A DNA stretch of 64,000 nt, taken from assembly GCA_016710745.1 (NCBI GenBank), contig JADJVB010000010.1, positions 1,240,001 to 1,304,000 of the forward strand, read 5' to 3'. The stretch comes from Chitinophagaceae bacterium. GTDB taxonomy: Bacteria; Bacteroidota; Bacteroidia; Chitinophagales; Chitinophagaceae. The position numbers and the translations under genes are program-made. Of the stretch, positions 51,651 to 61,171 are shown one piece after another (the first letter of the stretch is position 1; every line of letters begins with the position of its first letter). The notes beneath the pieces are model-generated. The model was given only the letters and a program-made list of their open reading frames with translations. It was not told the origin of the DNA and searched no databases.

Positions 51651-53150
51651 TTACAGCGTATATATACCAGTATATTTTTTGTTGGCATACTGAATAAAAT
51701 AATTGCAGTCTAAGGTCTTACCGGTTGCCATTTTACATAACGCTTCGGAGGTATAATAACGACCGTATGGGTAAATTTGTTGTTTCAACCAGTCAGATAA
51801 ATTGGTATGGTTACCCAATGCTAATTCTCTTTCCAAAGAGGGGTTTTGCCTGCCAATACTGGCATATAATTGTGCGGCATACAAACTTCCCAAACTATAG
51901 GTTGCAAAATAGCCAAAACTACCATGGCTCCAGTGTACGTCCTGCAAACATCCGTTTTTGTCATCAGGAACAGATATACCCAGATATTTTTGATAATGTT
52001 CGTTCCAGTAAGCCGGAATGTCTTTTGTGTTGATACTGCCATCTATCAACATTTTTTCAATGTCGTACCTGATCATCACATGAAAATGGTAAGTGAGTTC
52101 ATCGGCTTCCGTTCTGATCAGGGAAGGCTGAACTTTGTTGATGCCTGCGTAAAATTGTTCCGCAGTTATTTGCTTAAATTGTTGGGGGAAGTATTTTTTT
52201 ACCAGTGGCATATGGTATTGCCAGAAGGCCAGTCCCCGTCCTACATTGTTTTCCCAAAGCCGGCTCTGGCTTTCGTGAATACTTAAACTGCAATACTCAC
52301 TTAAGGGCAAACCATATTCTTCGGTAGGCAAACCTTGTTCGTATAAAGCATGTCCGCCCTCATGCATGCAACTCCAAAGCATATTCCCAAAGTCGTTTTC
52401 ATCAACACGGGTGGTTAGCCGTACATCGTTGCTGTTGAAGTTAATGGTGAACGGATGTTCGCTAATGTCCTGTCTGCCTGCTTCAAAATCGAATTGCATT
52501 TGTTTTAATATGTCGATACCCAGTTTCCATTGCGTGTCTTTATCAAAATGCTGATGCAAAAAAGAATTGTCAATTTGGGTTTTGGTTTTGATCGTATCGA
52601 GCAAATCAGAAAGTTGTGGCTTTAGTACTTTAAAAACGTTATCCACGATGGCCACGGTTAATCCCCTGTCATAATCATTCATCAGGGCATTGTATGGATG
52701 ATGTTCGTATCCCAACAGATCAGCTTCCTGTTTTTTTAATTGTATGAGATCATCTAACGGTTTCTCAAAACCAGCAAAGGAATTGTCTTTGCGGGCCTGT
52801 ATCCAGGCATGGAAACTTCTGTTTACCGTTTCGCTCATTTTGCGAACAAAATCACCGCTTAGTTTTTTGCCCCTGGTATAATCGTACAGGCTGAGTTCCA
52901 CATTTTTTTGTTCCTTGTCGCTGAGCTCATTTTTCGAAACCAGTTCACGCAGTAAAGCACCTGTTGCATCATCGGTAAACTGTTGATGGGCTATTTCGCT
53001 GAGGGTTGCCAGTTGCCGGCCCCTGATATCATTGCCCTTGGGGGGCAGATAGGTTTCCTGATCCCATTGTAAAACGGCCGATGCATATTTAACGTCGGCA
53101 ATTTTTTGCATTTTTGTTTTGTATAGTTGGTATAGTTCTTTCGTATTCAT
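51651..53150 (-). CDS. Carboxypeptidase M32 (Taq type)
   Basis: 499 residues, full length. A zinc carboxypeptidase removing C-terminal residues from peptides in the cytoplasm. The catalytic HExxH is HEGGH within MHEGGHALYEQGLP; other signatures are YASAVLQWDQETYLPPKG, GRGLAFWQYHMPLVKKYFPQ, RTEADELTYHFHVMIRYDIE and DVHWSHGSFGYFATYSLGSL. Divergent from the Nif3-like gene with only 16 bases between starts. Confidence 0.96.
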   Translation of the reverse strand: MNTKELYQLYKTKMQKIADVKYASAVLQWDQETYLPPKGNDIRGRQLATLSEIAHQQFTDDATGALLRELVSKNELSDKEQKNVELSLYDYTRGKKLSGDFVRKMSETVNRSFHAWIQARKDNSFAGFEKPLDDLIQLKKQEADLLGYEHHPYNALMNDYDRGLTVAIVDNVFKVLKPQLSDLLDTIKTKTQIDNSFLHQHFDKDTQWKLGIDILKQMQFDFEAGRQDISEHPFTINFNSNDVRLTTRVDENDFGNMLWSCMHEGGHALYEQGLPTEEYGLPLSEYCSLSIHESQSRLWENNVGRGLAFWQYHMPLVKKYFPQQFKQITAEQFYAGINKVQPSLIRTEADELTYHFHVMIRYDIEKMLIDGSINTKDIPAYWNEHYQKYLGISVPDDKNGCLQDVHWSHGSFGYFATYSLGSLYAAQLYASIGRQNPSLERELALGNHTNLSDWLKQQIYPYGRYYTSEALCKMATGKTLDCNYFIQYANKKYTGIYTL

Positions 53151-53166
53151 TTGTTAATTTAGTGAA

Positions 53167-54264
53167 ATGAAGATACAGGAAATTACAGCCTTTTTAGAGT
53201 CGGTTGCGCCAGCATGGTTACAGGAAAGCTATGATAATGCAGGTTTGCTCACCGGCGATAGCCAGTGGAGTTGCACCGGCATCATCACTACGTTAGACGC
53301 CACAGAAGAGGTGGTACTGGAAGCAATTGAAAGAAAATGCAACCTCATTGTGGCCCATCATCCCATTATTTTTGGTGGACTGAGAACCATCACCGGGAAA
53401 AATTATGTGGAGAAAACCATCGTAGCAGCCATTAAAAACGATATCGCCATTTATGCGATCCATACCAATCTGGATAATGTACTGCATGGCGTTAGTGCAA
53501 CCATGGCGGATAAACTGGGTTTGATCAACCGTAAGATCCTCTCTCCTAAAATGGAGACTTTAAAAAAGCTTTACACTTTTGTGCCGGTTGAGTTTGCAGA
53601 AAATGTGCGGTCTGCCATTTTTAATGCAGGTGGAGGGCATATCAGCCATTACAGCGAATGCAGTTTTAATATGGCTGGCCAGGGTACTTTTAAGCCCGGC
53701 GAAGGAACCCATCCATTTACTGGAAAAGTAGGAATCCGGCATACCGAAGATGAAATTAAGATGGAAATGATCTTTCCTGCCTGGCACCAAAACGCAATAG
53801 TTGCGGCAATGAAATCAACTCACCCATATGAAGAAGTAGCCTATGATATTATATCGCTGGATAATGAAAATCAAACGGTAGGAAGTGGTTTGGTGGGAGA
53901 ATTGCCCGAATCCTTGTCTGAAACCCGGTTTTTAAGCCTGTTGAAGGAGAAATTTGATCTTTCCGTAATACGTCACACAGCATTACTGAACAAACCAGTT
54001 AAAAAAATAGCCCTTTGCGGCGGTGCCGGGAGCTTCCTTATTGGGGCTGCAGTGGCTACCGGGGCTGATTTTTATATTACCGGCGATGTTAAATACCATG
54101 AGTTTTTTGATGCCAACAGCAGGCTGGTCATTGCCGATATTGGCCATTTTGAGAGCGAACAGTATACAATAGGGCTGTTATTTGATATTTTGAGTCAAAA
54201 ATTCCCTACCTTTGCCGTCCTAAAAACAGGCGTAAAAACCAATCCGGTGCATTACTTCCTGTAA
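53167..54264 (+). CDS. Nif3-like dinuclear metal-centre protein
   Basis: 365 residues, the longer YqfO type with an inserted PII/CutA-like domain (about 128-230). Metal ligands are visible: His pair in VAHHPIIF, His/Asp in IHTNLDN, and the C-terminal IGHFESEQY. Substrate is unsettled; the family is often wrongly called GTP cyclohydrolase I type 2. The zinc-ribbon gene follows by 27 bases, a common pairing that may be one operon. Confidence 0.93.
   Translation: MKIQEITAFLESVAPAWLQESYDNAGLLTGDSQWSCTGIITTLDATEEVVLEAIERKCNLIVAHHPIIFGGLRTITGKNYVEKTIVAAIKNDIAIYAIHTNLDNVLHGVSATMADKLGLINRKILSPKMETLKKLYTFVPVEFAENVRSAIFNAGGGHISHYSECSFNMAGQGTFKPGEGTHPFTGKVGIRHTEDEIKMEMIFPAWHQNAIVAAMKSTHPYEEVAYDIISLDNENQTVGSGLVGELPESLSETRFLSLLKEKFDLSVIRHTALLNKPVKKIALCGGAGSFLIGAAVATGADFYITGDVKYHEFFDANSRLVIADIGHFESEQYTIGLLFDILSQKFPTFAVLKTGVKTNPVHYFL
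54207..54214 (+). promoter_or_regulatory. Candidate promoter -7 box inside the Nif3-like gene
   Basis: TACCTTTG at 54207-54214 with a TTTG 22 bases upstream, both inside the end of the Nif3-like coding sequence. It could add separate expression of the zinc-ribbon gene at 54292. Confidence 0.4.
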
Positions 54265-54291
54265 TTTCAAATATCAAACTTCAAAAATAAA

Positions 54292-55047
54292 ATGGCCGCA
54301 GTTAAAGAATTCTCAATTGAAGAAAAATTAAGCGCATTGGTACTTTTACAAAAAGTAGATTGTAAGCTGGATGAAATTCAGATCCTGAAGGGAGAGTTAC
54401 CGATGGAGGTAAAAGACCTGGAAGATGAAATTGAAGGTTTGCACGCAAGGCAAACCCGCGTGGAAGAAGAGATAAACGGCATCCAGGAATTTATTGCCCA
54501 GAAAAAAGAAGGCATTAAAGATGCTGATGCCCTGGTTAAAAAATACGAGAAGCAAAGCGATAACGTAAAGAACAACCGTGAGTTTGAAGCGATCAACAAA
54601 GAAATTGAAATGCAGACTTTAGAAATAAAGCTTTGCGAAAAACATATCAAAGACGCTACAGAAGAGATCGCGGAGAAAGCCAGGCAGCTGGAAATTGCCA
54701 AAAAAGCGGTGGCCAACAAAGAAGGTCACCTGGTTGGCAAAAAAGGTGAACTGGAGAAGATCATCAGCGAAACAGAGAAAGAGGAAAAACATTATAATAA
54801 GGAAGGTGAAAAGGCGCGTAGTCATGCTGATGAACGTTTATTGACCAGCTACGACCGCATCCGTAAAAATTATCGTAATGGATTGGCCGTGGTGGCCGTA
54901 GAGCGTGATAGTTGTGGTGGTTGTTTCCACGCCATCCCGCCTCAAAAGCAGAGTGAGATCAAATTGCGTAAGAAGATCATGGTTTGCGAAAACTGCGGTC
55001 GTATTTTGGTTGATGCGGATTTGAATGATTCGGTGGTGGTTAAATAG
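54292..55047 (+). CDS. Zinc-ribbon coiled-coil protein (CT398/DUF164 family)
   Basis: 251 residues. A long antiparallel coiled coil (about 10-190, with heptads such as EVKDLEDEIEGLHARQTRVE and KKGELEKIISETEKEEKH) carries a C-terminal C4 zinc ribbon at about 205-240: CGGCFHAI and CENCGRIL. Structural work on relatives suggests interactions with secretion or RNA-polymerase components; here the role is unknown. A clear terminator follows. Confidence 0.92.
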   Translation: MAAVKEFSIEEKLSALVLLQKVDCKLDEIQILKGELPMEVKDLEDEIEGLHARQTRVEEEINGIQEFIAQKKEGIKDADALVKKYEKQSDNVKNNREFEAINKEIEMQTLEIKLCEKHIKDATEEIAEKARQLEIAKKAVANKEGHLVGKKGELEKIISETEKEEKHYNKEGEKARSHADERLLTSYDRIRKNYRNGLAVVAVERDSCGGCFHAIPPQKQSEIKLRKKIMVCENCGRILVDADLNDSVVVK

Positions 55048-55199
55048 CTTTTAGCCCTTAGCTGTTAGAAATTAGCGGTACTAACAAAATTGTTAGCCTA
55101 TTCTTTTTGAATAGGCTTTTTTTGGCTAACAGCTAAAAGCTAGCACCTAACGTCTAATACCTTGTTTTCCCAACTTTTAACTAATTTGCTGTTTAATCT
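55048..55199. repeat. Word-repeat spacer with an embedded terminator
   Basis: Left words CTTTTAGCC, CTTAGCTG, TTAGAAA, TTAGCGG; right words GGCTAACAGCTAAAAGCTAG. In between lies AGCCTATTC (55095-55103), loop TTTTT, GAATAGGCT, then a T run to 55123: an intrinsic terminator of the Nif3/zinc-ribbon unit. The outer words form the same kind of opposed repeats as in the ribosomal cluster. Confidence 0.75.
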
Positions 55200-56858
55200 A
55201 TGCTCCAGAAATTAAACATACAGAATTACGCCATCATCAGTGAATTGGAAATTTATTTTTCAGGTAAACTAAATATTATAACCGGCGAAACAGGGGCCGG
55301 TAAAAGTATTTTAATGGGCGCACTGAGCCTGATATTGGGCGAAAGGGCCGACAGCACGGTACTACTCCAAAAAGAAAAGAAAGCTGTTGTAGAAGGCTGG
55401 TTTAGGGCGATGAACAATAAGGCTATTCAAAATTTTTTAAAGGAGAATGACCTTGATGCTGAAGAACTACTGATGATACGAAGGGAGATCTCGGCCAACG
55501 GCAAATCCCGGGCTTTTATTAACGACACGCCTGTAAATCTAACACAATTAAAAGCCCTGGGTATGATGCTGGTTGATCTGCACCAGCAGTTTGATACACA
55601 GGAGCTCAGTTCATCAGATTTTCAACAGGAAGTATTGGATGCCCTGGCCGGAAACAACGAATTGCTACAGCCATACCAGCAGGTATTTTATGAATACAAA
55701 AAAGCAAAAAAGGAGTTGTTTGAACTTCTGTCAGAGCAAACGGTGGCTAATACTGCGTTAGACTATAACCAATTTTTGTTCGACGAACTGGAAGAAGCCA
55801 ATTTCAGTGAAAATGAACTGGAGGAGCTGGATGCCGAATTAAAATTATTGAGTAATGCCGAAAATGTGAAACAGGAACTAAGCGGTATTTATTTCGAATT
55901 AATAGAAAGTGAGCAGCCTGCTGTGCAGCAGATAAAAATGCTGCATCATAAATTACAGTCGCTGAACGAATACCATACCGGTATAGCCGATCTGGCAAAA
56001 CGGTTGCTAAGTGCCCAACTGGAGTTAGCCGATATCGCTGATGACCTTGAACACATCAACAATTCGGTAAATTATAGTGCCGAACGGATACAAATAGTAA
56101 ATGACCGCATATCGATGGGGTATAAACTGCAAAAAAAGCATGGCCTTGGGTCCACGAATGAATTGTTGAAACTAAAAGATGAATTGCAGGGAAAACTAAA
56201 TGAAATTTTGAACATAAGCGAAGCCATTCAGCTTAAAGAAAAAGAATCAGCCGGGTTGTTGCAGCGGTGCGAAACCCTGGCCAAAACAATATCAGCCAAC
56301 CGAACAAAAGCCATCAAACCTTTTATAGGGAACGTAAATGAATTACTGGCCCGGATAGGGATGCCCAATGCAAGATTTGCTGCAGAGGTTTTGCCATTGG
56401 AGGTACTTGGTGAATATGGGATCGATAAAATCGAATTTTTATTCGATGCCAACAAAAGCAACCGGTTTGAGCCGCTTCGTAAAGTGGCCAGTGGCGGAGA
56501 GTTGAGCAGGTTAATGCTGTGTATTAAATCGCTGGTGGCAAAAAAACTGCAATTACCTACGTTGATATTTGATGAGATCGACTCGGGTATCAGTGGTGAA
56601 GCAGCCAAGCAGGTTGGTAATATCATGAAGGAACTTTCGGGTTCGCACCAATTGATCTCCATTACGCACCAGCCGCAGATAGCTGCCAAAGCTGACGCCC
56701 ATTATTTTGTTTATAAAGCCGTTGAACAGGATAAAATTGTTACCTCTATCCGGCTTTTGAATAACGACGAGCGGATTACTACTATTGCACAGATGCTCAG
56801 CGGCGAAAGGCCTACGGCTGCGGCATTGCAGAATGCCAGGGAGATGGTGGGGAATTGA
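55200..56858 (+). CDS. recN: DNA repair protein RecN
   Basis: 552 residues. RecN is an SMC-like ATPase in double-strand break repair. Walker A at 33-40 (GETGAGKSILMGALSLILGE), signature motif near 420 (KVASGGELSRLMLCIKSLVA), Walker B LIFDEIDSGISGEAAKQ, and the His switch ITHQPQIAAKADAHY. The middle is the coiled coil (about 160-350). Full length. The next gene starts on its stop codon. Confidence 0.97.
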   Translation: MLQKLNIQNYAIISELEIYFSGKLNIITGETGAGKSILMGALSLILGERADSTVLLQKEKKAVVEGWFRAMNNKAIQNFLKENDLDAEELLMIRREISANGKSRAFINDTPVNLTQLKALGMMLVDLHQQFDTQELSSSDFQQEVLDALAGNNELLQPYQQVFYEYKKAKKELFELLSEQTVANTALDYNQFLFDELEEANFSENELEELDAELKLLSNAENVKQELSGIYFELIESEQPAVQQIKMLHHKLQSLNEYHTGIADLAKRLLSAQLELADIADDLEHINNSVNYSAERIQIVNDRISMGYKLQKKHGLGSTNELLKLKDELQGKLNEILNISEAIQLKEKESAGLLQRCETLAKTISANRTKAIKPFIGNVNELLARIGMPNARFAAEVLPLEVLGEYGIDKIEFLFDANKSNRFEPLRKVASGGELSRLMLCIKSLVAKKLQLPTLIFDEIDSGISGEAAKQVGNIMKELSGSHQLISITHQPQIAAKADAHYFVYKAVEQDKIVTSIRLLNNDERITTIAQMLSGERPTAAALQNAREMVGN

Positions 56859-57091
56859 TTCAAAGCAAAATAAACAAACCGTTGCTTAACACAAAGATCG
56901 TATTGCTTATCATATCCATCACTGCGGTGGCTTATTGTATGCACCTTTTGTGTAAAAAAATAATAGATCCCAGACAGTCTGCATTTACTTTCATTTTATA
57001 TATTATGGTACACCTGGCCGTTGTTTTGGCGATGGTGTTCCTATTTGGCCTGATTTTAAATTATTACAAAGAGTTTTTCTTTAATAGATAA
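56855..57091 (+). CDS. Small two-span membrane protein, coupled to recN
   Basis: 78 residues if started at a TTG at 56855 that overlaps the recN stop (TTGA), a typical coupling arrangement. Two membrane segments: residues 14-35 (KIVLLIISITAVAYCMHLLC) and 43-68. A basic, aromatic C-terminus (YYKEFFFNR). No family recognised. It has no ATG before residue 29, so the start is uncertain. Confidence 0.6.
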   Translation: MIQSKINKPLLNTKIVLLIISITAVAYCMHLLCKKIIDPRQSAFTFILYIMVHLAVVLAMVFLFGLILNYYKEFFFNR

Positions 57092-57132
57092 GAGTGTTAT
57101 TTTTACCGCTCAATCTTTAAACAGGATCTAAC

Positions 57133-57939
57133 ATGTCATACAACTTACTCAAAGGAAAAAAAGGAATCATTTTTGGTGCACTCGACGAAAGGTCTATTGC
57201 CTGGAGAACGGCATTACGTTGCCATGAAGAGGGTGCTGAGCTTATTTTAACCAATGCGCCTGTGGCCATGCGGATGGGCGAGATTAACAAGCTGGCAGCC
57301 ATCGTACATGCGCCTGTTATTCCCTGCGATGTGAGCAGCAACGAAGATGTGACCAACCTGATCAGCAAATCGATGGAGCATTTTGGCGGCGGTATAGATT
57401 TTATCCTGCATTCCATCGGCATGAGTATTAATGTGCGTAAAGGAAAACACTATACTGAAATTGACTATGGATTCAATTCCAAATCACTCGATATTTCGGC
57501 CATGAGCTTGCATCGTGTATTGGCAACGGCCATGAAACAGGATGCTATTAATGAATGGGGCAGCGTGGTGGCTTTGTCGTACATCGCTGCTCAGCGTGTA
57601 TTTCCCGACTACAACGAAATGGCCGACGCAAAAGCATTGCTCGAAAGCGTGAGCAGAAGTTTTGGATATCATTACGGCGTAAAAAAGCATGTTCGGGTAA
57701 ATACTATTTCGCAATCACCGGTGCGCACAACCGCTGGCAGCGGCGTAAAAGGATTTGACGGATTTATGGATTACGCCGAAAAAATGAGTCCACTGGGTAA
57801 TGCCAGTTCGGATGATTGCGCCAATTATATTGTAATGATGTTTAGCGATATGACGCGGATGGTTACCATGCAGAATTTATTCCATGACGGTGGGTTTTCG
57901 TTTACGGGAGTAACGGAGGCGGTGATAGAGAAGATGTAA
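57133..57939 (+). CDS. fabI: Enoyl-[acyl-carrier-protein] reductase
   Basis: 268 residues. It performs the last reduction in fatty-acid elongation with NAD(P)H. It is a short-chain dehydrogenase-type FabI: the nucleotide motif GIIFGALDERSIAWRTALRC, LHSIGMS, SYIAAQRVFPDYNEMADAKA with the Tyr-x6-Lys pair, and SQSPVRTTAGSGVKGFDGFM. Normal length, 41 bases after the small membrane protein gene. Confidence 0.97.
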   Translation: MSYNLLKGKKGIIFGALDERSIAWRTALRCHEEGAELILTNAPVAMRMGEINKLAAIVHAPVIPCDVSSNEDVTNLISKSMEHFGGGIDFILHSIGMSINVRKGKHYTEIDYGFNSKSLDISAMSLHRVLATAMKQDAINEWGSVVALSYIAAQRVFPDYNEMADAKALLESVSRSFGYHYGVKKHVRVNTISQSPVRTTAGSGVKGFDGFMDYAEKMSPLGNASSDDCANYIVMMFSDMTRMVTMQNLFHDGGFSFTGVTEAVIEKM

Positions 57940-58035
57940 GGCCTCCCACAACAAACACCCCTCTGCCCCCTGTTCGCTGGATTCAGTGAAAAGGAGGAAC
58001 CTGGAGCCTTATATTTCAAACAACAGGCAAAATTA

Positions 58036-58079
58036 AAAAGCGAGCGCCTCTAACAATTTAGAGGCGCTCGCTTTTAAAA
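58036..58079. terminator. Bidirectional terminator, fabI / DUF2795
   Basis: A 17-pair stem AAAAGCGAGCGCCTCTA (58036-58052) with complement 58059-58075 and a six-base loop; A-rich on the left, T/A-rich on the right. It lies between two convergent genes. Confidence 0.88.
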
Positions 58080-58140
58080 TTTTTGTATTAACTAAAGTAT
58101 AGAAATCCGGGTTCCCACTTTGTGGGGCGGAGGGGCCGTA

Positions 58141-58362
58141 TTAATATTCATCCTCATTAAAAAAGAAATCTTCCTGGCTGGGGTAGTCGGGCCAGATGTC
58201 ATCAAGGCCTTCATATATTTCTCCCTCGTCTTCGAGTTCCTGCAAATTCTCTACTACTTCAATAGGCGCGCCGCTGCGGATCGAATAGTCAATTAATTCG
58301 TCTTTAGTAGCGGGCCAGGGTGCATCTTCCAAATGAGAAGCTAATTCTAGTGTCCAAAACAT
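58141..58362 (-). CDS. DUF2795 small acidic protein
   Basis: 73 residues from the ATG at 58362 (MFWTLELASHLEDAPWPATK); the longer frame from 58446 adds unsupported sequence. The body ELIDYSIRSGAPIEVVENLQ then ELEDEGEIYEGLDDIWPDYP is highly conserved in Bacteroidota, and the end DFFFNEDEY is acidic. Function is unknown. No signal or membrane segment. Confidence 0.9.
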   Translation of the reverse strand: MFWTLELASHLEDAPWPATKDELIDYSIRSGAPIEVVENLQELEDEGEIYEGLDDIWPDYPSQEDFFFNEDEY

Positions 58363-58526
58363 CTTTGAAAAGGGTTTAATTTTTTTGCAAATGTAGAAGT
58401 TCATTTGGAATAACCAAAAGTGTTTTTTTAATAGCCGGTTTGGCAACTGGCCGTAAAATCCGGCAGAAAAGCTTTTTGAATCTGTTTTTAAAGCTAAAAC
58501 TTGTATTTATTACTTATTTTCGGCTA

Positions 58527-59183
58527 ATGTTAACAGCCAAAGGCATATTTAAAAGTTATGGACAGCTACAAGTGCTGAAGGGGGTGGATATCTCGATCGG
58601 GAAGGGCGAGATCGTGAGTATCGTTGGATCCTCAGGTGCCGGTAAAAGCACGCTGCTGCACATTTTAGGCAGTTTGGATAAGGCCGATAAAGGGCAAATT
58701 GATCTGAACGGCCAACAACTGGGATCATTAAAAGGAAGCAAATTATCTGCATTCAGAAACAGGCATATCGGTTTTGTTTTTCAATTTCACCATTTATTAC
58801 CCGAATTCTCGGCGTTGGAGAATGTTTGTATCCCTGGCTGGATTGCCGGAGATAAAAAGAAGGAAGTGGTTATAAAAGCTACCGAATTGTTGAAAACTTT
58901 AGGGCTCGAAGACCGTCTGGAGAACAAACCGCAGCAGCTTTCCGGTGGTGAGCAACAAAGGGTGGCGGTGGCCCGGGCATTGATAAATAGTCCCGCTATC
59001 GTAATGGCCGATGAACCCACCGGTAATCTGGATAGCGCAAATGCCAGGGATTTACACGAATTATTTATTGATCTGAAAAATAAATTTAACCAAACCTTTC
59101 TGATTGTAACGCACAATGAGGAACTGGCAAAAATGAGCGACCGGATTTTAGTGATGAAAGACGGGTTGATGGTTAATGGATAA
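58527..59183 (+). CDS. lolD: ABC transporter ATP-binding protein, LolD-like
   Basis: 218 residues from the ATG at 58527 (MLTAKGIFKSYGQLQVLKGV); the frame opens earlier at a TTG at 58440. Walker A GSSGAGKSTLLHILGSL, LSGGEQQRVAVARAL, Walker B IVMADEPTGNLDSANA and the His switch IVTHNEELAKMSDRI are all present. The sequence resembles LolD, which powers lipoprotein release from the inner membrane. No permease gene (LolC/E type) is nearby, as is usual when it is encoded elsewhere. Confidence 0.88.
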   Translation: MLTAKGIFKSYGQLQVLKGVDISIGKGEIVSIVGSSGAGKSTLLHILGSLDKADKGQIDLNGQQLGSLKGSKLSAFRNRHIGFVFQFHHLLPEFSALENVCIPGWIAGDKKKEVVIKATELLKTLGLEDRLENKPQQLSGGEQQRVAVARALINSPAIVMADEPTGNLDSANARDLHELFIDLKNKFNQTFLIVTHNEELAKMSDRILVMKDGLMVNG

Positions 59184-59267
59184 TTGGTTAGTGGATAGTT
59201 GATAATGCCATTAAATCGTCATCGTCAATATTTCAACAAGAGGCCCAATTATCCATTATAAGTTATT
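59184..59267. repeat. Word-repeat spacer after lolD
   Basis: Left words GGATAATT, GGTTAGT, GGATAGT, TGATAATG; right words AATTATCC, ATTATAAG, TTATTTC, ATTGTTC. The two halves are in opposed sense and lie between convergent genes; no T-run terminator is seen. Confidence 0.55.
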
Positions 59268-59837
59268 TCATTGTTCATTAATCCTCGGTTTCCAGGGAAT
59301 ATCATCAACGCCTAATAAATGTCCTGCATATCTCGCTAAAACAAATAGATAATCGCTCAGCCGGTTCAGGTATTTTATTACCAGTGGCTCAACAAATAAA
59401 TCATGCTCCTGCATATCAACACAGATACGTTCGGCTCGCCGGCAAACACATCGGGTAACATGAGCCGTTGAAATAGCTACATGGCCGCCTGGCAGTATGA
59501 AGGACTTCATTTCTTCCAAAACCTCGTTCATGCTGTCAATTTCTTTTTCCAGCAGCTCAATATCGGCTTCTTTGAGGTCGGGTATTTTTAATTTCGATTC
59601 TTTTTCGGGGTCGCAGGCTAATGAAGATCCGATGGTAAATAACCGGTCCTGAATTTCTTTTAAAAAATCTTTTGCCGGATGTTTTGAAAGATGATCGGCA
59701 GTTAAACCGATAAAAGAGTTCAATTCATCAATGGTGCCATAGGCATCGATCCTGATATTACTTTTCGGAACTTTCGTTCCGCCAATTAAGCTTGTTTTGC
59801 CGAGGTCACCTGCTTTGGTATAAATTTTAAATGCCAT
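59268..59837 (-). CDS. Corrinoid adenosyltransferase, PduO type
   Basis: 189 residues. It transfers the adenosyl group of ATP to cob(I)alamin. Signatures: MAFKIYTKAGDLGKTSLIGG, RIDAYGTIDELNSFIGL, FILPGGHVAISTAHVTRCVC and RRAERICVD, YLNRLSDYLFVLARY. No B12 riboswitch is visible in the 64 bases upstream. Confidence 0.94.
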   Translation of the reverse strand: MAFKIYTKAGDLGKTSLIGGTKVPKSNIRIDAYGTIDELNSFIGLTADHLSKHPAKDFLKEIQDRLFTIGSSLACDPEKESKLKIPDLKEADIELLEKEIDSMNEVLEEMKSFILPGGHVAISTAHVTRCVCRRAERICVDMQEHDLFVEPLVIKYLNRLSDYLFVLARYAGHLLGVDDIPWKPRINEQ

Positions 59838-59901
59838 ATTGAATGCTGCTTTTCTTACAAAGCAACAAAATATTTTGAGATAAGTTTGATATTAGCGATT
59901 T

Positions 59902-60615
59902 TTAGGCCGGTACATTGGCTGTAACGGGATTGGCATTTACTTTATCTGTTTCAACAACTCCATCCCGTAAACGAATAACCCGGTGGGCGTACAGCGAAAT
60001 ATCTTCTTCGTGTGTAACCAGGATAACCGTATTGCCATCAGCATGAATTTTACCCATTATTTCCATGATCTCGTAAGAGGTTCTGGTATCGAGGTTTCCG
60101 GTAGGTTCATCGGCTAAAATAATAGAAGGGTTATTAATCAGGGCTCTGGCAATAGCTACGCGTTGGGCCTGGCCGCCACTTAATTCGTTGGGTTTATGAT
60201 GGCTACGGTCGTCCAGTTTTACCCGGGTGAGCACTTCCATGGCCCGGTCCATTCTTTCTTTTCGGCTCACGCCGCTGTAAACCAATGGCAGGGCCACATT
60301 TTCGGCTGCCGTTAAACGAGGCAATAAATTGAATTGCTGAAAAACAAATCCGATCTCTTTGTTGCGTACTTCGGCCAGGTCGTTATCTGGCATCCGGCTT
60401 ACATCTTTGCCGTTTAAAACATATTTTCCGGCTGAAGCTGTATCCAGGCAGCCTAAAATATTCATTAAGGTAGATTTGCCCGATCCGCTGGGTCCCATCA
60501 GTGCCACATATTCATTTTTAAAAATATCCAAACTGATGCCTTTTAAAACCGGTAATTCATTTTTACCGAGGTAGTAACTTTTGCGAATATTTTCCAAATG
60601 AATAATGCCTTGCAT
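59902..60615 (-). CDS. ABC transporter ATP-binding protein, MacB/LolD type
   Basis: 237 residues. Walker A GPSGSGKSTLMNILGCLD, Q-loop FVFQQFNLLPRLTAAENVAL, signature LSGGQAQRVAIARAL, Walker B IILADEPTGNLDTRTS. It is the ATPase of the type that partners MacB/FtsX-like permeases in export of lipoproteins, peptides or drugs. No permease gene is adjacent. It is on the same strand as gatC, 94 bases downstream. Confidence 0.92.
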   Translation of the reverse strand: MQGIIHLENIRKSYYLGKNELPVLKGISLDIFKNEYVALMGPSGSGKSTLMNILGCLDTASAGKYVLNGKDVSRMPDNDLAEVRNKEIGFVFQQFNLLPRLTAAENVALPLVYSGVSRKERMDRAMEVLTRVKLDDRSHHKPNELSGGQAQRVAIARALINNPSIILADEPTGNLDTRTSYEIMEIMGKIHADGNTVILVTHEEDISLYAHRVIRLRDGVVETDKVNANPVTANVPA

Positions 60616-60709
60616 AAATTATTGTTTAGGTGGTTTGCAAAGTTTAGTCAGTTCAGGCGGTTTATCTGTGATCAAACTAAACTTTCTAAACCTTCTACAA
60701 CTAGATGAT

Positions 60710-61000
60710 CTATTTCTTTATCACTTTGGGCACTTTAAAAAACTGCTCATCATGTACCGGTGCATTTTGCAAGCCCTGTTCACGGGAAATACTGCCGCTA
60801 ACTTCATCGGCCCGTAAAATATTTACCTGGTTGCTCATGTGCAGGAGGGGTTCAACCCCGGTAGTATCCAATTCGTTTAGCTTTTCAACAAACTGAATCA
60901 TTTTTTGCAGGTCATTTTTAATTTCCTCCTTTCCGGATGCATCAAACTTTAACCTGGCCAGGTTAGCCAGTTTTTCTACCAAAACGTCGTTCACTTCCAT
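60710..61000 (-). CDS. gatC: Asp/Glu-tRNA amidotransferase subunit C
   Basis: 96 residues. GatC is the small subunit that holds GatA and GatB together in the transamidation of Glu-tRNA(Gln) and Asp-tRNA(Asn). Signatures: LVEKLANLARLKFD, DLQKMIQFVEKLNELDTTGV, EPLLHMSNQVNILRADEV. gatA and gatB are not in the window. A TATATTTG box ends four bases before the start codon (61005-61012 on the plus strand), so the message could be nearly leaderless. Confidence 0.93.
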   Translation of the reverse strand: MEVNDVLVEKLANLARLKFDASGKEEIKNDLQKMIQFVEKLNELDTTGVEPLLHMSNQVNILRADEVSGSISREQGLQNAPVHDEQFFKVPKVIKK

Positions 61001-61171
61001 GCTGCAAATATAGCTTATAGTTACTTGCCAATAAAGAACGCTATGGCAATCGGTATATAATTATTATAAGTGGAGGCAAAGCTTAATATCTATTGTATTT
61101 GTTTCTTTTCAAGTACCAGTTTTCATATCTTCGCCAACCGACCCAATTATACGAAACGGTACAGATGTTTT

